From contig OZ237737.1 of assembly GCA_965178125.1 (NCBI GenBank), positions 248,001 through 312,000 on the forward strand: a stretch of DNA of 64,000 nt, in the 5' to 3' direction. The notes below the pieces were generated by a model. It did not search any database, was not told the DNA's origin, and saw only the letters and a program-made list of their open reading frames with translations. The DNA comes from Bilabrum cf. latius (lineage: Eukaryota > Bigyra: Bicosoecida > Bigyra > Bicosoecida). This document shows, in pieces, positions 1 through 10,709 of the stretch; the stretch's first letter is position 1; every line of letters begins with the position of its first letter. A program made the position numbers and the translations under genes.

Positions 1-2
1 GC

Positions 3-699
3 AGGGGCCTCGACCTCCCGCGACTCTCCCACGTCGTGAACTTCGACCCTCCCAAGACGGCAACCTCCTACGTGCACCGCGCGGGGAGGGTGGGCCGCAT
101 CGGGAGTCCAGAGGGGCTGGTGGTCTCCTTTGTGGCGGGGGAGCCAGTGCCAGGGAACAGGGGGGCCGAATTGGATGTGATGAGTGCTGCTGACGCTGCC
201 GCGGCGGGCTTGGGATCGGCAACGACGGTGACCTCGGCCGGTGGGGACGCGTCGGTCGTCGAAGAGGCAGTGGATTCGGGGGACGACATGAAGGCAGGGG
301 GAGAGGGAGAGGCTGGGCGGAATGTGGGTGGTGATGGCGGTGACGGCAGTGGGAACACTCGCGGGGGGCGGGGTGGCGGGTTGCTGGCAGTCCCCGAGCG
401 GGGGGTGCAGCTGATGGAGGTGGCGAGGGCAGTGGGTGCGAGGGGGGGCGGGTTGCGGTGGGCGGTGCTTCGAGAGAACTAGCTCGTGTACGGGGACGAC
501 CGTGTGCTGGAGCCTGAGGAGGCGCTTGGGCTGGTGCTTGGGGACGAGGAGGAGGAAAACACGGACAAAATGGGTGGAGAGGGACAGTCGTGGGGCGATG
601 CGGGAGGGTCTGCCGCTGCTAGTGTGAGCACAGCCCCTGCCTCGAGCTAGACCGCTGAAGCGAGTTTTGGTGTTGCAGCTATCGTCCGGGGCTGATTAA
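3..699 (+). CDS. DEAD-box RNA helicase, C-terminal part (5' truncated by window edge)
   Basis: The first codons read [17 protein letters not shown] and then [10 protein letters not shown]. These are motifs V and VI of the second RecA lobe of DEAD-box ATP-dependent RNA helicases, so only the C-terminal end is inside the window. A Gly/Ala-rich acidic tail follows. An in-frame TAG at 480-482 is read through as Gln (LREN-TAG-LVYGDD) into a Glu-rich tail. The end is ambiguous. Unspliced, the frame passes a second TAG (651-653) and stops at TGA 693-695. If the donor GTGAGC at 624 pairs with the acceptor ending at 678, it stops at TAA 697-699. The subfamily cannot be assigned, because the C-terminal FRYR-type region of DDX56 is not seen. 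The helicase identification is solid; the exact 3' end is not. Confidence 0.75.
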
Positions 700-938
700 G
701 TATCGAGAGCTCAATGCGGTAGTTGATTGCGTAGTGTGTATGTGTGCATTTGGTCCAAGCCTCGCAGCAGGCGAGTGCGGTATATCAGAATCACCAAATC
801 ACACGCAACAAATAGCTAAAGCGACAAGCAATCCTTTGCAGCACTTTTCCTGATTGATCGAAGTGGTTCTGTCACTGCGGTTCTTAAAATCAGTGCATTC
901 ATATTGTTTTCTTCTACTGTTGGCCTTATTGTATTAAA

Positions 939-2655
939 ATGGCTGGCGTAGCCGGATCTGGTGACGGCGGAAAGGCAGGCGGGGGCTCCGGCTCGACGAA
1001 ATTTCCGTCTTTCGGCGCAAGCGATGACGCGGTGCTGAAGGCTTGCAAGCCCGATGCACCTGAAACATTGGGCGGCTGGGTGGAAGACACAGAGCCGGAG
1101 CACCCGAGCGTCGTGATGCATATGATCCGCTCGCTAATGCCCGGGTAGGACCTAACGCGTGTGACTATTCCATCGTGGTACTTGGAGAACCGGTCGCTTC
1201 TGGAGAAGTTTACTGACGTAATGATGCATCCAGAGATGGCACTCAAGTGAGATTGAGGACTGTTTCTAACTCAGCCTTGTATCGGTTTTGGGCGGCCAGT
1301 GTCGGGTCTCGATTGTTTTCACGGATTTATCTCTTCTACGGTAGCGCTAAGCGGGACTCGTTCCACCAAGTATTTATTTAGTATTCTTATCTAAGAATAA
1401 TTGCTATGTGGCTGGGCCCAGCGTGATAAGCGGCCATTAAATGCATTGGTCACCATCAACTGCCCTCCTCGCTTGCCATTGCCCATGCCAACTAGACAAG
1501 ACTGAGCACACGGTCCCTCCCCTCTCCGTCTTGAATGATCGTAGGGTGGTAGAGATGAAGACGCCTCACGAGCGCATGCTGCAGGTAGTCCGCTGGTTCC
1601 TTTCCGCGTGGCACTACAAGCTCAGCGGAATCAAGAAGCCGTACAACCCCATCATTGGGGAAACGTTCGCCTGCTACTGGCCGCACGAGGACGGCACCAA
1701 GACGCAGTACCTCGCGGAGCAGGTGCTGCACCGACCCCCAGTCACTGCGCTGTACATTGAAAACCGGAAGCGGGGCATCGTGTGCGACGGTTCCATCTGG
1801 ACCAAGAGCCAGTTCCAGGCCCCGCAGACCGCGGCCTCCCTGCTGGTGGGCAACGCCCGGCTGAACCTTATCAACCTGGACGAGCTGTACCACGTGACTT
1901 TCCCTAACTACTACGCGCACAACCTGCTGATGGGCACCATCCGCACCGAGGTGGGCGACAAGTCGGTCGTGATTTGCGAGAAGAGCGGACTGCGGGCCGA
2001 CCTGGAGTGGCACCAGAAGCCGATGCTCTGGGGGACCGACGAGATCGCGCGCGTAACGGTCAAGGTGAGCGAGATCAAGGGCGGCAAGGTGCTGTACGAG
2101 ATCGACGGGCACTGGGACAGCAAGTTCGAGATCACGGACGTGTCGAGCGGCAAGAAGAGCGAGTTCCTCGATGTGACCCAGCTCAAGGTCGCGCCCAAGT
2201 GGGTGGTACCCACAGAACTGCAGAACCCCTGGGAGTCTAGGCGGTTGTGGGGCAAGGTCACGGAGGCGCTGATGGTGCGACCCGAGGTGGACTGGGACGA
2301 GGTGACCCGTCGCAAGCTCAAGCTGGAGGACGAGCAGCGGGAGCTCAAGTGCCACAAGAAGGGGGACGAGTTCGAGGAGTGGCCCACCAAGTTCTTTGAC
2401 AAGATCACCGTGAGGGACCCCGACACGGGCAAGGACGTCGAGACCTGGAGGTTCCGCTTCGAGCGCGGCGACAAGTACGAGGAGGGGGAGGCGGAGATGA
2501 ACCTCGTGGCGTTGTCTCGCAGGACGATGGACTCGAGGGCGAAGCCTGGGGAGACACCCGAACTGGACGAGGATGGCAAGCCCAAGGCGAAGGGGGCTGC
2601 GAGCGGCGGTGCCAAAGCCAAGGAGGAGGAGGCCAAGCCCAAGGAGGACAAGTGA
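939..2655 (+). CDS. Oxysterol-binding protein-related protein (two exons)
   Basis: Exons 939-1246 and 1545-2655 join in phase 2 to give 472 residues. This is the whole lipid-transfer (ORD) domain with no PH or FFAT region. Family landmarks include DLTRVTIPSWYLENRS, GIKKPYNPIIGETF and a fingerprint reading EQVLHRPP (about residue 160) in place of the canonical EQVSHHPP. Proteins of this family exchange sterols and phosphoinositides between membranes, and the two His of the fingerprint bind the PI4P head group. Here one His is Arg, so PI4P binding may be altered. The C-terminus is a Lys/Glu/Ala-rich tail. One in-frame TAG (1146-1148, LMPG-TAG-DLTRV) lies in a conserved block, and upstream of it the frame is a convincing N-terminus. 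It ends in TGA. Confidence 0.92.
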
Positions 2656-2823
2656 CATCGGATCTCGATAGAGATTCTCGATAGAGGTCAGGTTGGTTTA
2701 TCGGGCGAACAACACGAATTCTCGGAGTCTAGAATCTAGATTGCACGAAGACGATGCCGCCGCGAGATTGTGGATGTATTCCCTTGCGTTTTTTTTTACC
2801 CAGAGAAAAATGATGTACGCCTC

Positions 2824-5800
2824 TCACTGGCCAGCGCCACCGGACGCGGCGCCGGCGTCCTCGTCAGCTGCCCCCTTCTCCTTGGCGTCGGCCAGCCTCG
2901 AAATCTCCCTCGCGCGATCCAGCGCAGCCCTGGACTGCGGCTGCGCGCCCATCCCCACGAGCGTGGCAGCCAGTTCCTCCCTCCTCACCAGCACCTCCTC
3001 TTCCTTGACCAGGTCCTTCACCTTGACCTTGCCCTCCTCCAGCTCGCTGCTCCCGAAGAACACGAGGAACCGTCGGCCCTGCTCCAGCGCCTCTTGGAGG
3101 GCCTTGCCCAGCTTCAGGTTGGTCGCAAACTTGGTCTCCGCGCGGAACCCCTCCCTCCACAGCTGTGCGCACACCCGGAACCGCTCGGCCTCCAGCCCCT
3201 TGTCGATCGACGCCACCACGATCTCGGGGGTGTCGGAGGCGGCCGCCTCTGCAGCCATCATCTTCTGCTCCATGATGGTGAAGATCCGCTCGATCCCGAT
3301 GCTCACTCCCACGCAAGGCACCTGCTTGGCGTCGCTCCCCTGGAACATGCCCACCAGGTTGTCGTACCTGCCTCCCGCCGCGATGGAGCCCACGGCGCTG
3401 GGGGACGTCAGAACCGCCTCATAGATGACGCCCGTGTAGTAGTCTAGGCCCCTGGCCAGCGTCAGGTCAAAGGAAATGCGGTCCAGGCAGCCCATCGCGT
3501 CAAGATACTCGAACAGCAGGCCCAGCTCCTCGAGCGCCTTGCTTGCCCCGACGTGTGGCGCGAAGGTGTCGGCCGCAATCAGCTCCCGCAGCAGAGCCTT
3601 GGGCTCGCCGAAGCGGGGCTTTCCGTCCTTCATTATGATCGCCTCGATCCGGCCGGCCACCTTCGCAGGAAGGCCCTTCTCCACCGTCATCTCCTCCATG
3701 ACCGCGGACCAGGGCTCCTTGTCCAGCTTGTCGATCGCGCTGCAGATCGTGCGGAACTTGGCAGCAGGTACCCCGGCCATGTCCAGGATCCCGTCGAGCA
3801 GCCCACGGTGGTTGAGCTTGATCTTGAACCCCCCGATCGGGAGATCGCCCAGGATCTCGCAGGCGACTTTGAGCACGTCTGCGTCCGGCATCATGAGCGG
3901 GTACTCCCCGGCGACATCAAAGTCGCACTGGTAGAACTCCCTGTACCTGCCCTTCTGGATCTGGGGGTTGTCTCGCCTGTACACGCGCGCGATGTGATAC
4001 CGCTTGAGCCGGTTCACGCCGTGCTGGGCCAGGAACCGAGCGAACGGCACGGTCAGGTCGTACCGCAGTGACAGCAGCTCGCCACCCTGGTCCGCCAGAT
4101 CGTAGATCAGCTTGCCGCCCTCCTCGCCATACTTGCCCATGAGCGTGCTCCTGAGCTCGAAGACGGGCGTGTCGATCTCCACGGCCCCGTGGCGCTTGAA
4201 CACGTTCCGGATGATGGTGAAGCAGAGCTCTCTCGCAGCCATCTGCTCCGGCATGAAGTCACGTGCACCGCGAGCCACCTTGACCTTGCTGCCCGACTAG
4301 GCAAGCGACATGTACAGCTCCTCGCAGAATTGCCGCAGCGAAGGCCTCTCGATTGCATCGCCCCCGCCAGCGCCCGCCCCGCTCGCCGCCCCAGCCCCGC
4401 CCTGCGCTCTGGCCAGGCGCGCCAGTCGGTCAACAGACGTGTCCACAGCTGCGCTTGCCGCATCAGCACCCAGCACTGGCACCTTCAGGCCCTCCCCCTC
4501 CCCTTCTACTGCCGATCGGAAGCTGCCGTGCAGCAGCTCGCGCACTGCCCTTGTCCCTCGTCCCAGGCCAATGCTGGGGATAGCGGCTGCCCCTCCCGCG
4601 CCCGCACCACCGGCCAGCTTTGCTTGGGACTTCTCAAGAGCCTCCTTGTCCTTTTTCAGCTTCTTTGTCAGCTTCTTTTTCTCCTTGCCATCCTCCATGT
4701 CGGACAGCGCCGCCTCTGTATCCGCAATCTTTTTGGCCAGCCTCTCGTTGGAGGCCTTGACCTTGTCGGCCTTGCTGGCGAGCTTTGCCGCAGTGTCCTT
4801 GGCCTCCTGCTCCTCGGCGGCGCACAGCACGCCGTCGGACGCGACGAGCTCGGCTGCAAGCGCGGCGGCGCATGACGAAACGACCCCTTCCAGCGCGGCT
4901 GCCGCGATCTCGAGCTGCTGTAGGGACTCCTCTGCGGTTCCACCGCCAAGCACGCGGGCCCCCTCAGCCAGATCAGTTCCTTTTGACGATGCACCAGCGC
5001 TGGGCGCCGAAGCAGCAGACCCGCCGGTCGACACCGATGCGGCACGCACGGTGGAGGCGTCCCTCAGGGCGCTAGTGGCGTCAGTGGCCTGCGTGGCGAC
5101 CAGCAGGAGCTATGCCGCGTGGTACGGCCGCACGGACAGCGCGCTGCAGGGCTTGCGCCTCAGCTTGCCCTCGGCCTCCTTGCTCGCTGCAGCGGCTGCC
5201 GCTGACCTGGCAGCGGCTGGTGCCATGGATCCCGCCCCGTCCACTGCGGGAGCCGCAGCCGATTCCACGCGTGCAGACGCAAGGGCCGCGCGCAGACAGA
5301 CCGAGACCGGGCCGCTGATCTCGTGAGGGAACTGCACGGCAGATGGCAGCAAGCTGGAGGCAGCTGCACCAGCGCCATCGGCCGAGGGATCGGCGGATGC
5401 TGCACCTGCACCTGCTGCTGCTGCGGCCTTCCCCTTCTTTCCCTTAGCTGGAGCTGCCCTTGTCGAGGCGGAAAGGAGAAGCCTGAGCCTCTCCGCGGCT
5501 GCCTTTTGCCCGGGGTGCGGTCTCCTAACGTCGCTCCACTCGGTGTCCACAGAGGACAGCGCGTCGGCCTGAAGGGCCTCGGCGGTGAGGGCAGCGACGG
5601 CGTCGCTGTTGGCGGCCAGCTCCCGCGCGCGCCAGACCGAGTACAAGATGCGACCTGCGGCGGATCCACCACCTAGCCGAAGGATATCTAGCTCTGAGTC
5701 AGAGAAGCCAGGGCCGGCGAGTGGCGGCACGCCCTCGGCGCCGTCCCTCGCCACGGCAGCCAGCTAGAGGTCGCATGGCGTCCCCGTGGACCACCGCGGG

Positions 5801-6234
5801 GCTCTCGGGTTTTGAAGCAGAGCTGCAATCCATTCCAATGCTTCGATTCGCACTCCACTCTGGACCTGCGATCAAATTAAGCCGCGCTAGTACCAATTGA
5901 TTGGCACGCTGGAAAAGTTGCACGCGATATTGCGACGGTCGATCGCTTGAGCAGCGGCTCCATCGGGGTGCGCTGTGCTTTCCGGGTAGACAATCTTACA
6001 TGGGCAAGTTTCAGCAGGGAGCCTAGGGTAGCACTGCGTGCCTCGGGCAATCCTAGCTTTGTTCCCGCTGCATCACCAACCTTGAGTGCGCTCGATGCCG
6101 CAAAGGTGCCCTCAGGAGCAGTCACGCGGACCTGCAGAATTATAGACTGGTACACGGCATTCTCCCAGCGAATGCTACATTTACTTGCGCTTAGATTGGG
6201 AAGATATCATACAACAATGACGCACCTTTTCCAT
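2824..6234 (-). CDS. Histidyl-tRNA synthetase with long N-terminal extension
   Basis: This enzyme charges tRNA-His with histidine. The C-terminal half (about residue 576 on) is a complete class II core: GARDF, DTPVFELRSTLMGKYGEE, motif 2 YREFYQCDFD, histidine-binding ARGLDYYTGVIYE and the glycine-rich AAGGRYDNL. An anticodon-binding domain follows, ending in TGA. Upstream is a roughly 570-residue Ala-rich, partly coiled-coil extension, reminiscent of the long N-terminus of plant cytosolic HisRS. Three in-frame TAGs (5764-5766, 5110-5112, 4297-4299) join what would otherwise be three ORFs. Exons are 5865-2824 and 6131-6000, with clean GTAAGA/GCAG splice sites. A tiny first exon (6234-6226, Met-Glu-Lys) is only a guess. 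The core is certain; the 5' end is tentative. Confidence 0.93.
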
Positions 6235-6277
6235 AAATCCTGCATCGAACTCCACTCGAGCTCCGTCGAGGACTATC

Positions 6278-6284
6278 TATAAAA
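6278..6284 (+). promoter_or_regulatory. Possible TATA box for the NuSAP-like gene
   Basis: TATAAAA lies about 200 bp upstream of the start codon at 6482, within the short region shared with the divergent HisRS gene. In this GC-rich sequence the motif stands out. There is no transcript evidence, and its distance from the ATG implies a 5' leader of about 170 nt. Confidence 0.3.
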
Positions 6285-6481
6285 GCTCTGAAAGCGCTTG
6301 CTTCTCTCCATTTAGTACTACCTTTGACATCACCAAGCAGGCAATAGTGAGCCAAAACCATAAATTGCGAAGGTGGCGGAGGCGCCGCGCATTTCATTGC
6401 GCGAGCGGAACCTTGTACCGGTCCGTTGGCGCGCGAAGTGCAAGTGGAGCCACGCACATCAACTGTTCGCAACTAGCCAAA

Positions 6482-7147
6482 ATGTACACCCGTGATGAGC
6501 TTGAAACTATGAAGCGCAAAGAAATACAAGCCATTGCCAAGCAGAATGGAGTGAAGGCAAACATGAAAACGGCACTCATCATCGATGCACTCGTGGATGC
6601 CTTCGCTGGTGCCGCTGAGGAGGGTGATGCGCCTTCAGAGCCAGCAGCCGCCCCAGCCACCAGTGAAGCAGAAACTGTGGAGCAGAATTCTAGTGATGCA
6701 GATGCAGATGCCACTGACGCAGAAGCAGCTATCGGGGCGGACGAGTCCGAGGCAGTCGCCGAAGAGTCCGCCGACGCTGCAGCATCGGATGCGGCTGGAA
6801 ACTCACCAAATTAGGAAGCCGACATTGAACAACCAGCGGATATCCCCTCTGAATCGCCGGCTTCGCCTGCCTCTGCCTCTGTGGGCTCCAAGCGGAGCAG
6901 GGAGGAAGCCGACCTGCCAGCTGAGGCCAGCGCACAGGCTAGCAGCGAGTCCGAGGCCGGAGCCGAGGCCGGAGCCGAACCAATGGAGGAGGAGGAAGAA
7001 GAAGAGGCAGAGCAGTAGATTAAGGAAGATGTAGAGGACGAGTATGCCAAGCAGCCCACGATGGATGCAGGCGAGGAGCCAAGCGATGCGGGCGCAGACG
7101 AGGGAGAAGAAGCTGCCAGTGCCAGTGGGGGAGAGAGTGCGCAAATG

Positions 7148-7194
<47 letters not shown>

Positions 7195-7482
7195 GGATGA
7201 GGGCGAGGACATTGAGCTGCAGGTTGCGATGGAGCCTGCCACCGATGACAGTGGCGAGGCCGTGGGTGAGGGTGAGGGGCCCACCTACGCTGCTGATGGC
7301 GCTGAGCAGCCTGAGGAGGATCAGGAGCAGGAGGTGGAGAAGGAAGCAGCAGCCCATGCGGACGCAACCGGCGAAGCACCCGCTGCTGCTGCTGCTCCGA
7401 TCGCCAGTGAGGCATCTGAGGCTCCCGTTTCCAAGGCAGCCCGCACCGAGGCCGTGGCCTCCCCGGCATAGGCCAGGGCTGT

Positions 7483-7515
<33 letters not shown>

Positions 7516-8200
7516 AGAGGAGGAGAAAGAAACGGCCAAGCCAGAGCCCAAGCGCACCAAGCCTGCCACCGTGCAGGCGACGCCCATGGACGGAACCAAG
7601 AGCTTCACCCAGCGAGGTTCCGCAAAGCCCCGAAACAGCGCGGCGCCGAGCACAGGCCGGGCCAGCGTGATCAGCAGCAGGCAGGCAGCGGCCTGTGCCA
7701 GGCTCATGGCAGGGAGCAGCGTCGCAGCCCGCAAGACCCTCAACACCGGCACCTCTAGCACCAGCGCCAGCGCCAACAAGAGGCGCGCGATGCACCACGG
7801 GCACGGGCATGGCTCGGCCTCCAGGGCTGGGGCCTCGTCCTCCATGGCCGGCGCCGCGCGCGGTTCCGCACGCAGCAGCCAGAAGGGCAAGGGCAAGGGC
7901 GTGCCAGGGTACAAGAAGTTCGACCTGGCAGCCAGCCTCAAGCGCAAGCCCACCTGGCAGATGAAGAAGGGCAAGATCAGGGCAGAGGCGGAGGCGGAGG
8001 CTGCCGCCGGGGCCATGGGGGCCGCAGGCGCGGAGCGTCCCAAGATTGGGCAGCTCAAGAGCCGGAAGCCGCTCGGGGCCCGAGCGAGCAACATGCCGTC
8101 TTCGGCCGGCGGCAAGGCTTCGGCAGCCTCTTCGTCTTCGTCCTCGTCCTCGTCCTCCGTGTCCAGCAGCGCGGCTGCGATGGCCAGCGCGCTGCTGTGA
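6482..8200 (+). CDS. NuSAP-like nucleolar/spindle-associated protein
   Basis: An intronless 572-residue protein. Residues about 10-37 (MKRKEIQAIAKQNGVKANMK) form a SAP-like DNA-binding helix pair resembling the start of animal NuSAP1. The middle is acidic, with an uninterrupted Asp run (from 7147), Glu tracts and a poly-Gln tract (7482-7513). The C-terminal third is basic, and FDLAASLKRKPTWQMKKGK (near 7915) matches the FDLKASLSRP...HKGKL microtubule-binding box of NuSAP. NuSAP bundles spindle microtubules around chromosomes, and a similar role is inferred here. Three TAGs are read through (6812-6814, 7016-7018, 7469-7471); the last lies just before the poly-Gln run. The ATG at 6482 is preceded by an A-rich context. 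It ends in TGA. The SAP and C-terminal boxes are short, so the homology call is moderate. Confidence 0.65.
7147..7200 (+). repeat. GAT/GAC microsatellite coding poly-Asp
   Basis: A trinucleotide-like GATGAC repeat inside the NuSAP-like gene encodes 15 consecutive Asp residues. It keeps the reading frame. Confidence 0.9.
7482..7513 (+). repeat. CAG microsatellite coding poly-Gln
   Basis: A run of ten CAG codons in the NuSAP-like gene, a few codons downstream of the in-frame TAG at 7469-7471. All Gln codons in the run are CAG, so TAG is not favoured in this tract. Confidence 0.9.
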
Positions 8201-8620
8201 TCCGGCGTGCAGCATGATCAATGTAGCATGCGGCTAGGGAGTCGGATCAGACCATTTGGCTTTCAAAGCAAGCATGAAGTCGTCAAATCTCCGGTGAGTT
8301 GAAAATCCATGCTTTGAATGATGTCTTTCAGATAAAATTTTAGCTACTGCACTACATTCTTGTCGACACGATATGTACTGAGTTTAGACTCGTAGTCAAC
8401 CCACGCTCGCTGATACTTGGTTTGGGAAGTGCGCGACTTGCAGTTGCACTTGTGAGAGCTGCGATCGGATCCGCAGCGCGTCAAGACAGTCCATTGCATT
8501 TTCGAAGCTTGCAGCAGTAAGAAGCGTTACAATTTGCCTTTGTATTCATATGAATCGCGTTAGATGTATTCAAATTGCGCTTTGGCAAGCCTTCCCTTCC
8601 TTCGCAGATCTCAATTGCGT
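8201..8620. other. Intergenic region, no gene seen
   Basis: This 420-bp, comparatively AT-rich stretch separates the NuSAP-like stop codon from the start of the hyaluronidase-like gene, both on the plus strand. It should hold the 3' end of the first and the promoter of the second. No conserved ORF or RNA gene was recognised. Confidence 0.6.
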
Positions 8621-10493
8621 ATGCAGAATATGCAAACGGTCTCTGGACTTGTGCTAGCCAGTCTTGCGTCCACATCGTCGGCTGTAAACACCACTATCGT
8701 TGATTTTACCGGGCCGTAGAATGTAGCAAAGTCTGCTCCGGCGGAATGTGCACCCGGGGTGCCTGCCTATCAGACCCTCATCATGAACACCGACTTCGAG
8801 CCAGAAGATGTCGGCCTTAGCATGGCTGGGATCCCAGCGTTCACGACCCAAGCAGGAGGTTGCGGGTATTCTGGCGTTGATTCTGCAGGAGGCAGCGATT
8901 GGCTGCATGGTCAGGACTACGGGATCCACCCGGCTGCCTTCGGTGAAGGCACGGCTCGTGTGCCATTCGAGCAAAAGAATGGTGGCATCCCGTAGAATCT
9001 AACGGGGGGACTTCCAGCACATGTAAAGCAGCTCAATGAGGCTATCGAAAAGACCCTCCCAATGGATTTCGATGGCATCATCTCCCTCGACTACGAGGGG
9101 TGGCAGCCAGTAGTGAGCCAACGGCCCCTCGAGACCTCCTGTCGCCCGATAGCACAATACACCGAATGGCCGCCTGAATACTCGATATCATTCGCACAAG
9201 AGTCGTACCCCGGGCAGAGGTTGTCATAAGCCTCGTTGGCCGGTCTATTGCTGGCAGCACCTGCTCGCTCCTGCACCCTCCCCACACCTATCCCAACCGC
9301 AGTGGGACAACTTTCTGTTCGGGGGCTACAAGAACTTCTCCATGCAGCTCGTCCTGGAGCAGCACCCGGAGTGGTCCTCCAACATGACCCACGTGGAGGA
9401 GGTGGCCGCCCAGCAGTTCGAGTCGGCGGGCAAGGAATTCTATCTGACCACGATCGACACCATCAAGAAGGCTCGGCCCAAAGCAAAGGTCGCCTTCTAT
9501 TCCACGCCGTTTAAGGGATGGCACAGCTATTTCGATCCCGTGAGGCTGCTTCCGGGCTAACGCTGCCATCAGCTCCGTTTCACACTGTCGCAGTCAAAGC
9601 ACTCCTTCGGCAGATTTTGCCTCATTTTCCCTTCCTTCTTTGCTTCCGAGTCGCAGGAGTACACCGCTAGTCAGGAGGCCCACAACAACGCGCTGCAGTG
9701 GCTCTGGAACGCCGTTGACGCGCTCTCCCCCGAGCTCTACCTTAACACCAGGCCACCGAGCAAGTTCACTCCCAACAACATCTCCTTTGCGCGGGCCATG
9801 ATGGGCGAGTCCCAGAGACTTGTGGACCAGACCTTCAACCAAACGGGCAAGAAGATCGGCATCGTGCCGTTCAGCTGGATGCGGGCTGGAGGGCACGCGT
9901 GGCTGCCCATTGAGGACCTGGAGGCAGACTTCCTCGTACCATTCGAGTACCCGGCGTGCTGGGGCGTCCTCGTGTGGGGCGACCCTGCCGTGGGCGACGT
10001 GGGTATGCCCGCCCTGCAGTCATACTACCAGAAGACCTTCAGGCCATGGGCGCTCAAGACTATGAAGTAGAGGTGTGATTGCCAGGCCACCAAGTGCAGC
10101 AACCACGGTCGCTGCGTGTTCAATGACACCGCGTGTGCCTGCGCTGAGGGGTGGACGGGAGACGATTGCTCCAAAAAGGCTAGCGCCCTTGGTGAGGTGA
10201 ACCCCGCCCCAGCCCTACGGGGCGCTTCTCAGCCGGCGGGTCCTGCCACGTACCAGGCGCTGGCCGATACCTACGCTCCACGGGAACCCCCAGCAGGCTC
10301 TGTGACATGCCCGGACGGCGTTGCCTACTGTCCCGCCGGAAATACCTGCGGACAGCTCACCACTGGCATGTGGGCTTGCTGCCCGCTACCAGATGCGGTG
10401 AACTGCGGGACGCACACCGGGTGCTGCCCCAAAGGCACCCTATGCGACAACGAAAACAATGTGTGCTACGACCCCGATGATGCGGCCGCTTGA
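8621..10493 (+). CDS. Secreted GH56 hyaluronidase-like protein with EGF and granulin-like domains
   Basis: Exons 8621-9112, 9303-9539 and 9657-10493 (all phase 0) give 521 residues. A signal peptide (MQNMQTVSGLVLASLAS) comes first. The catalytic part resembles glycoside hydrolase family 56. NGGIP-TAG matches the invariant NGG(I/V)PQ, and SLDYEGWQPV aligns with VIDFESWRP of bee hyaluronidase, keeping the catalytic Asp/Glu pair (about residues 157 and 159). The segment AAQQFESAGKEFYLTTI matches the later helix. Then come an EGF-like module (CSNHGRC...CACAEGWTGDDC) and a Cys-rich granulin-like tail (CCPLPDAVNCGTHTGCCPKGTLCD). GH56 enzymes cleave hyaluronan or chondroitin, so extracellular polysaccharide breakdown is inferred. 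In-frame TAGs are at 8717-8719, 8993-8995 and 10068-10070. The N-terminal 90 residues are divergent. It ends in TGA. Confidence 0.85.
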
Positions 10494-10709
10494 GTGTGCC
10501 TTGAGCCGCTTGACCATAGAGTGACGGTGGCAACAGGCGGCGAGGTAGTGTAACATGGTGATGATAAACTTGCAGCGTTCTTGTATTTGCAATCACGCGC
10601 GCGGATCCACCTGGACTGTTCTATGCCGGAGGGCATCGCTGCCGTCCTACGCATTTCAGTGTGTCACTACGTAGCCGCTACATTAACCCCTTGAGCCCCT
10701 ACAACCTCA

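Noticed and set aside
6803-8221. A 472-residue minus-strand ORF antisense to the NuSAP-like gene
   Set aside because: Poly-Leu/Ile/Val runs mirror the CAG and GAT repeats of the sense strand. The plus strand has the SAP and NuSAP boxes.
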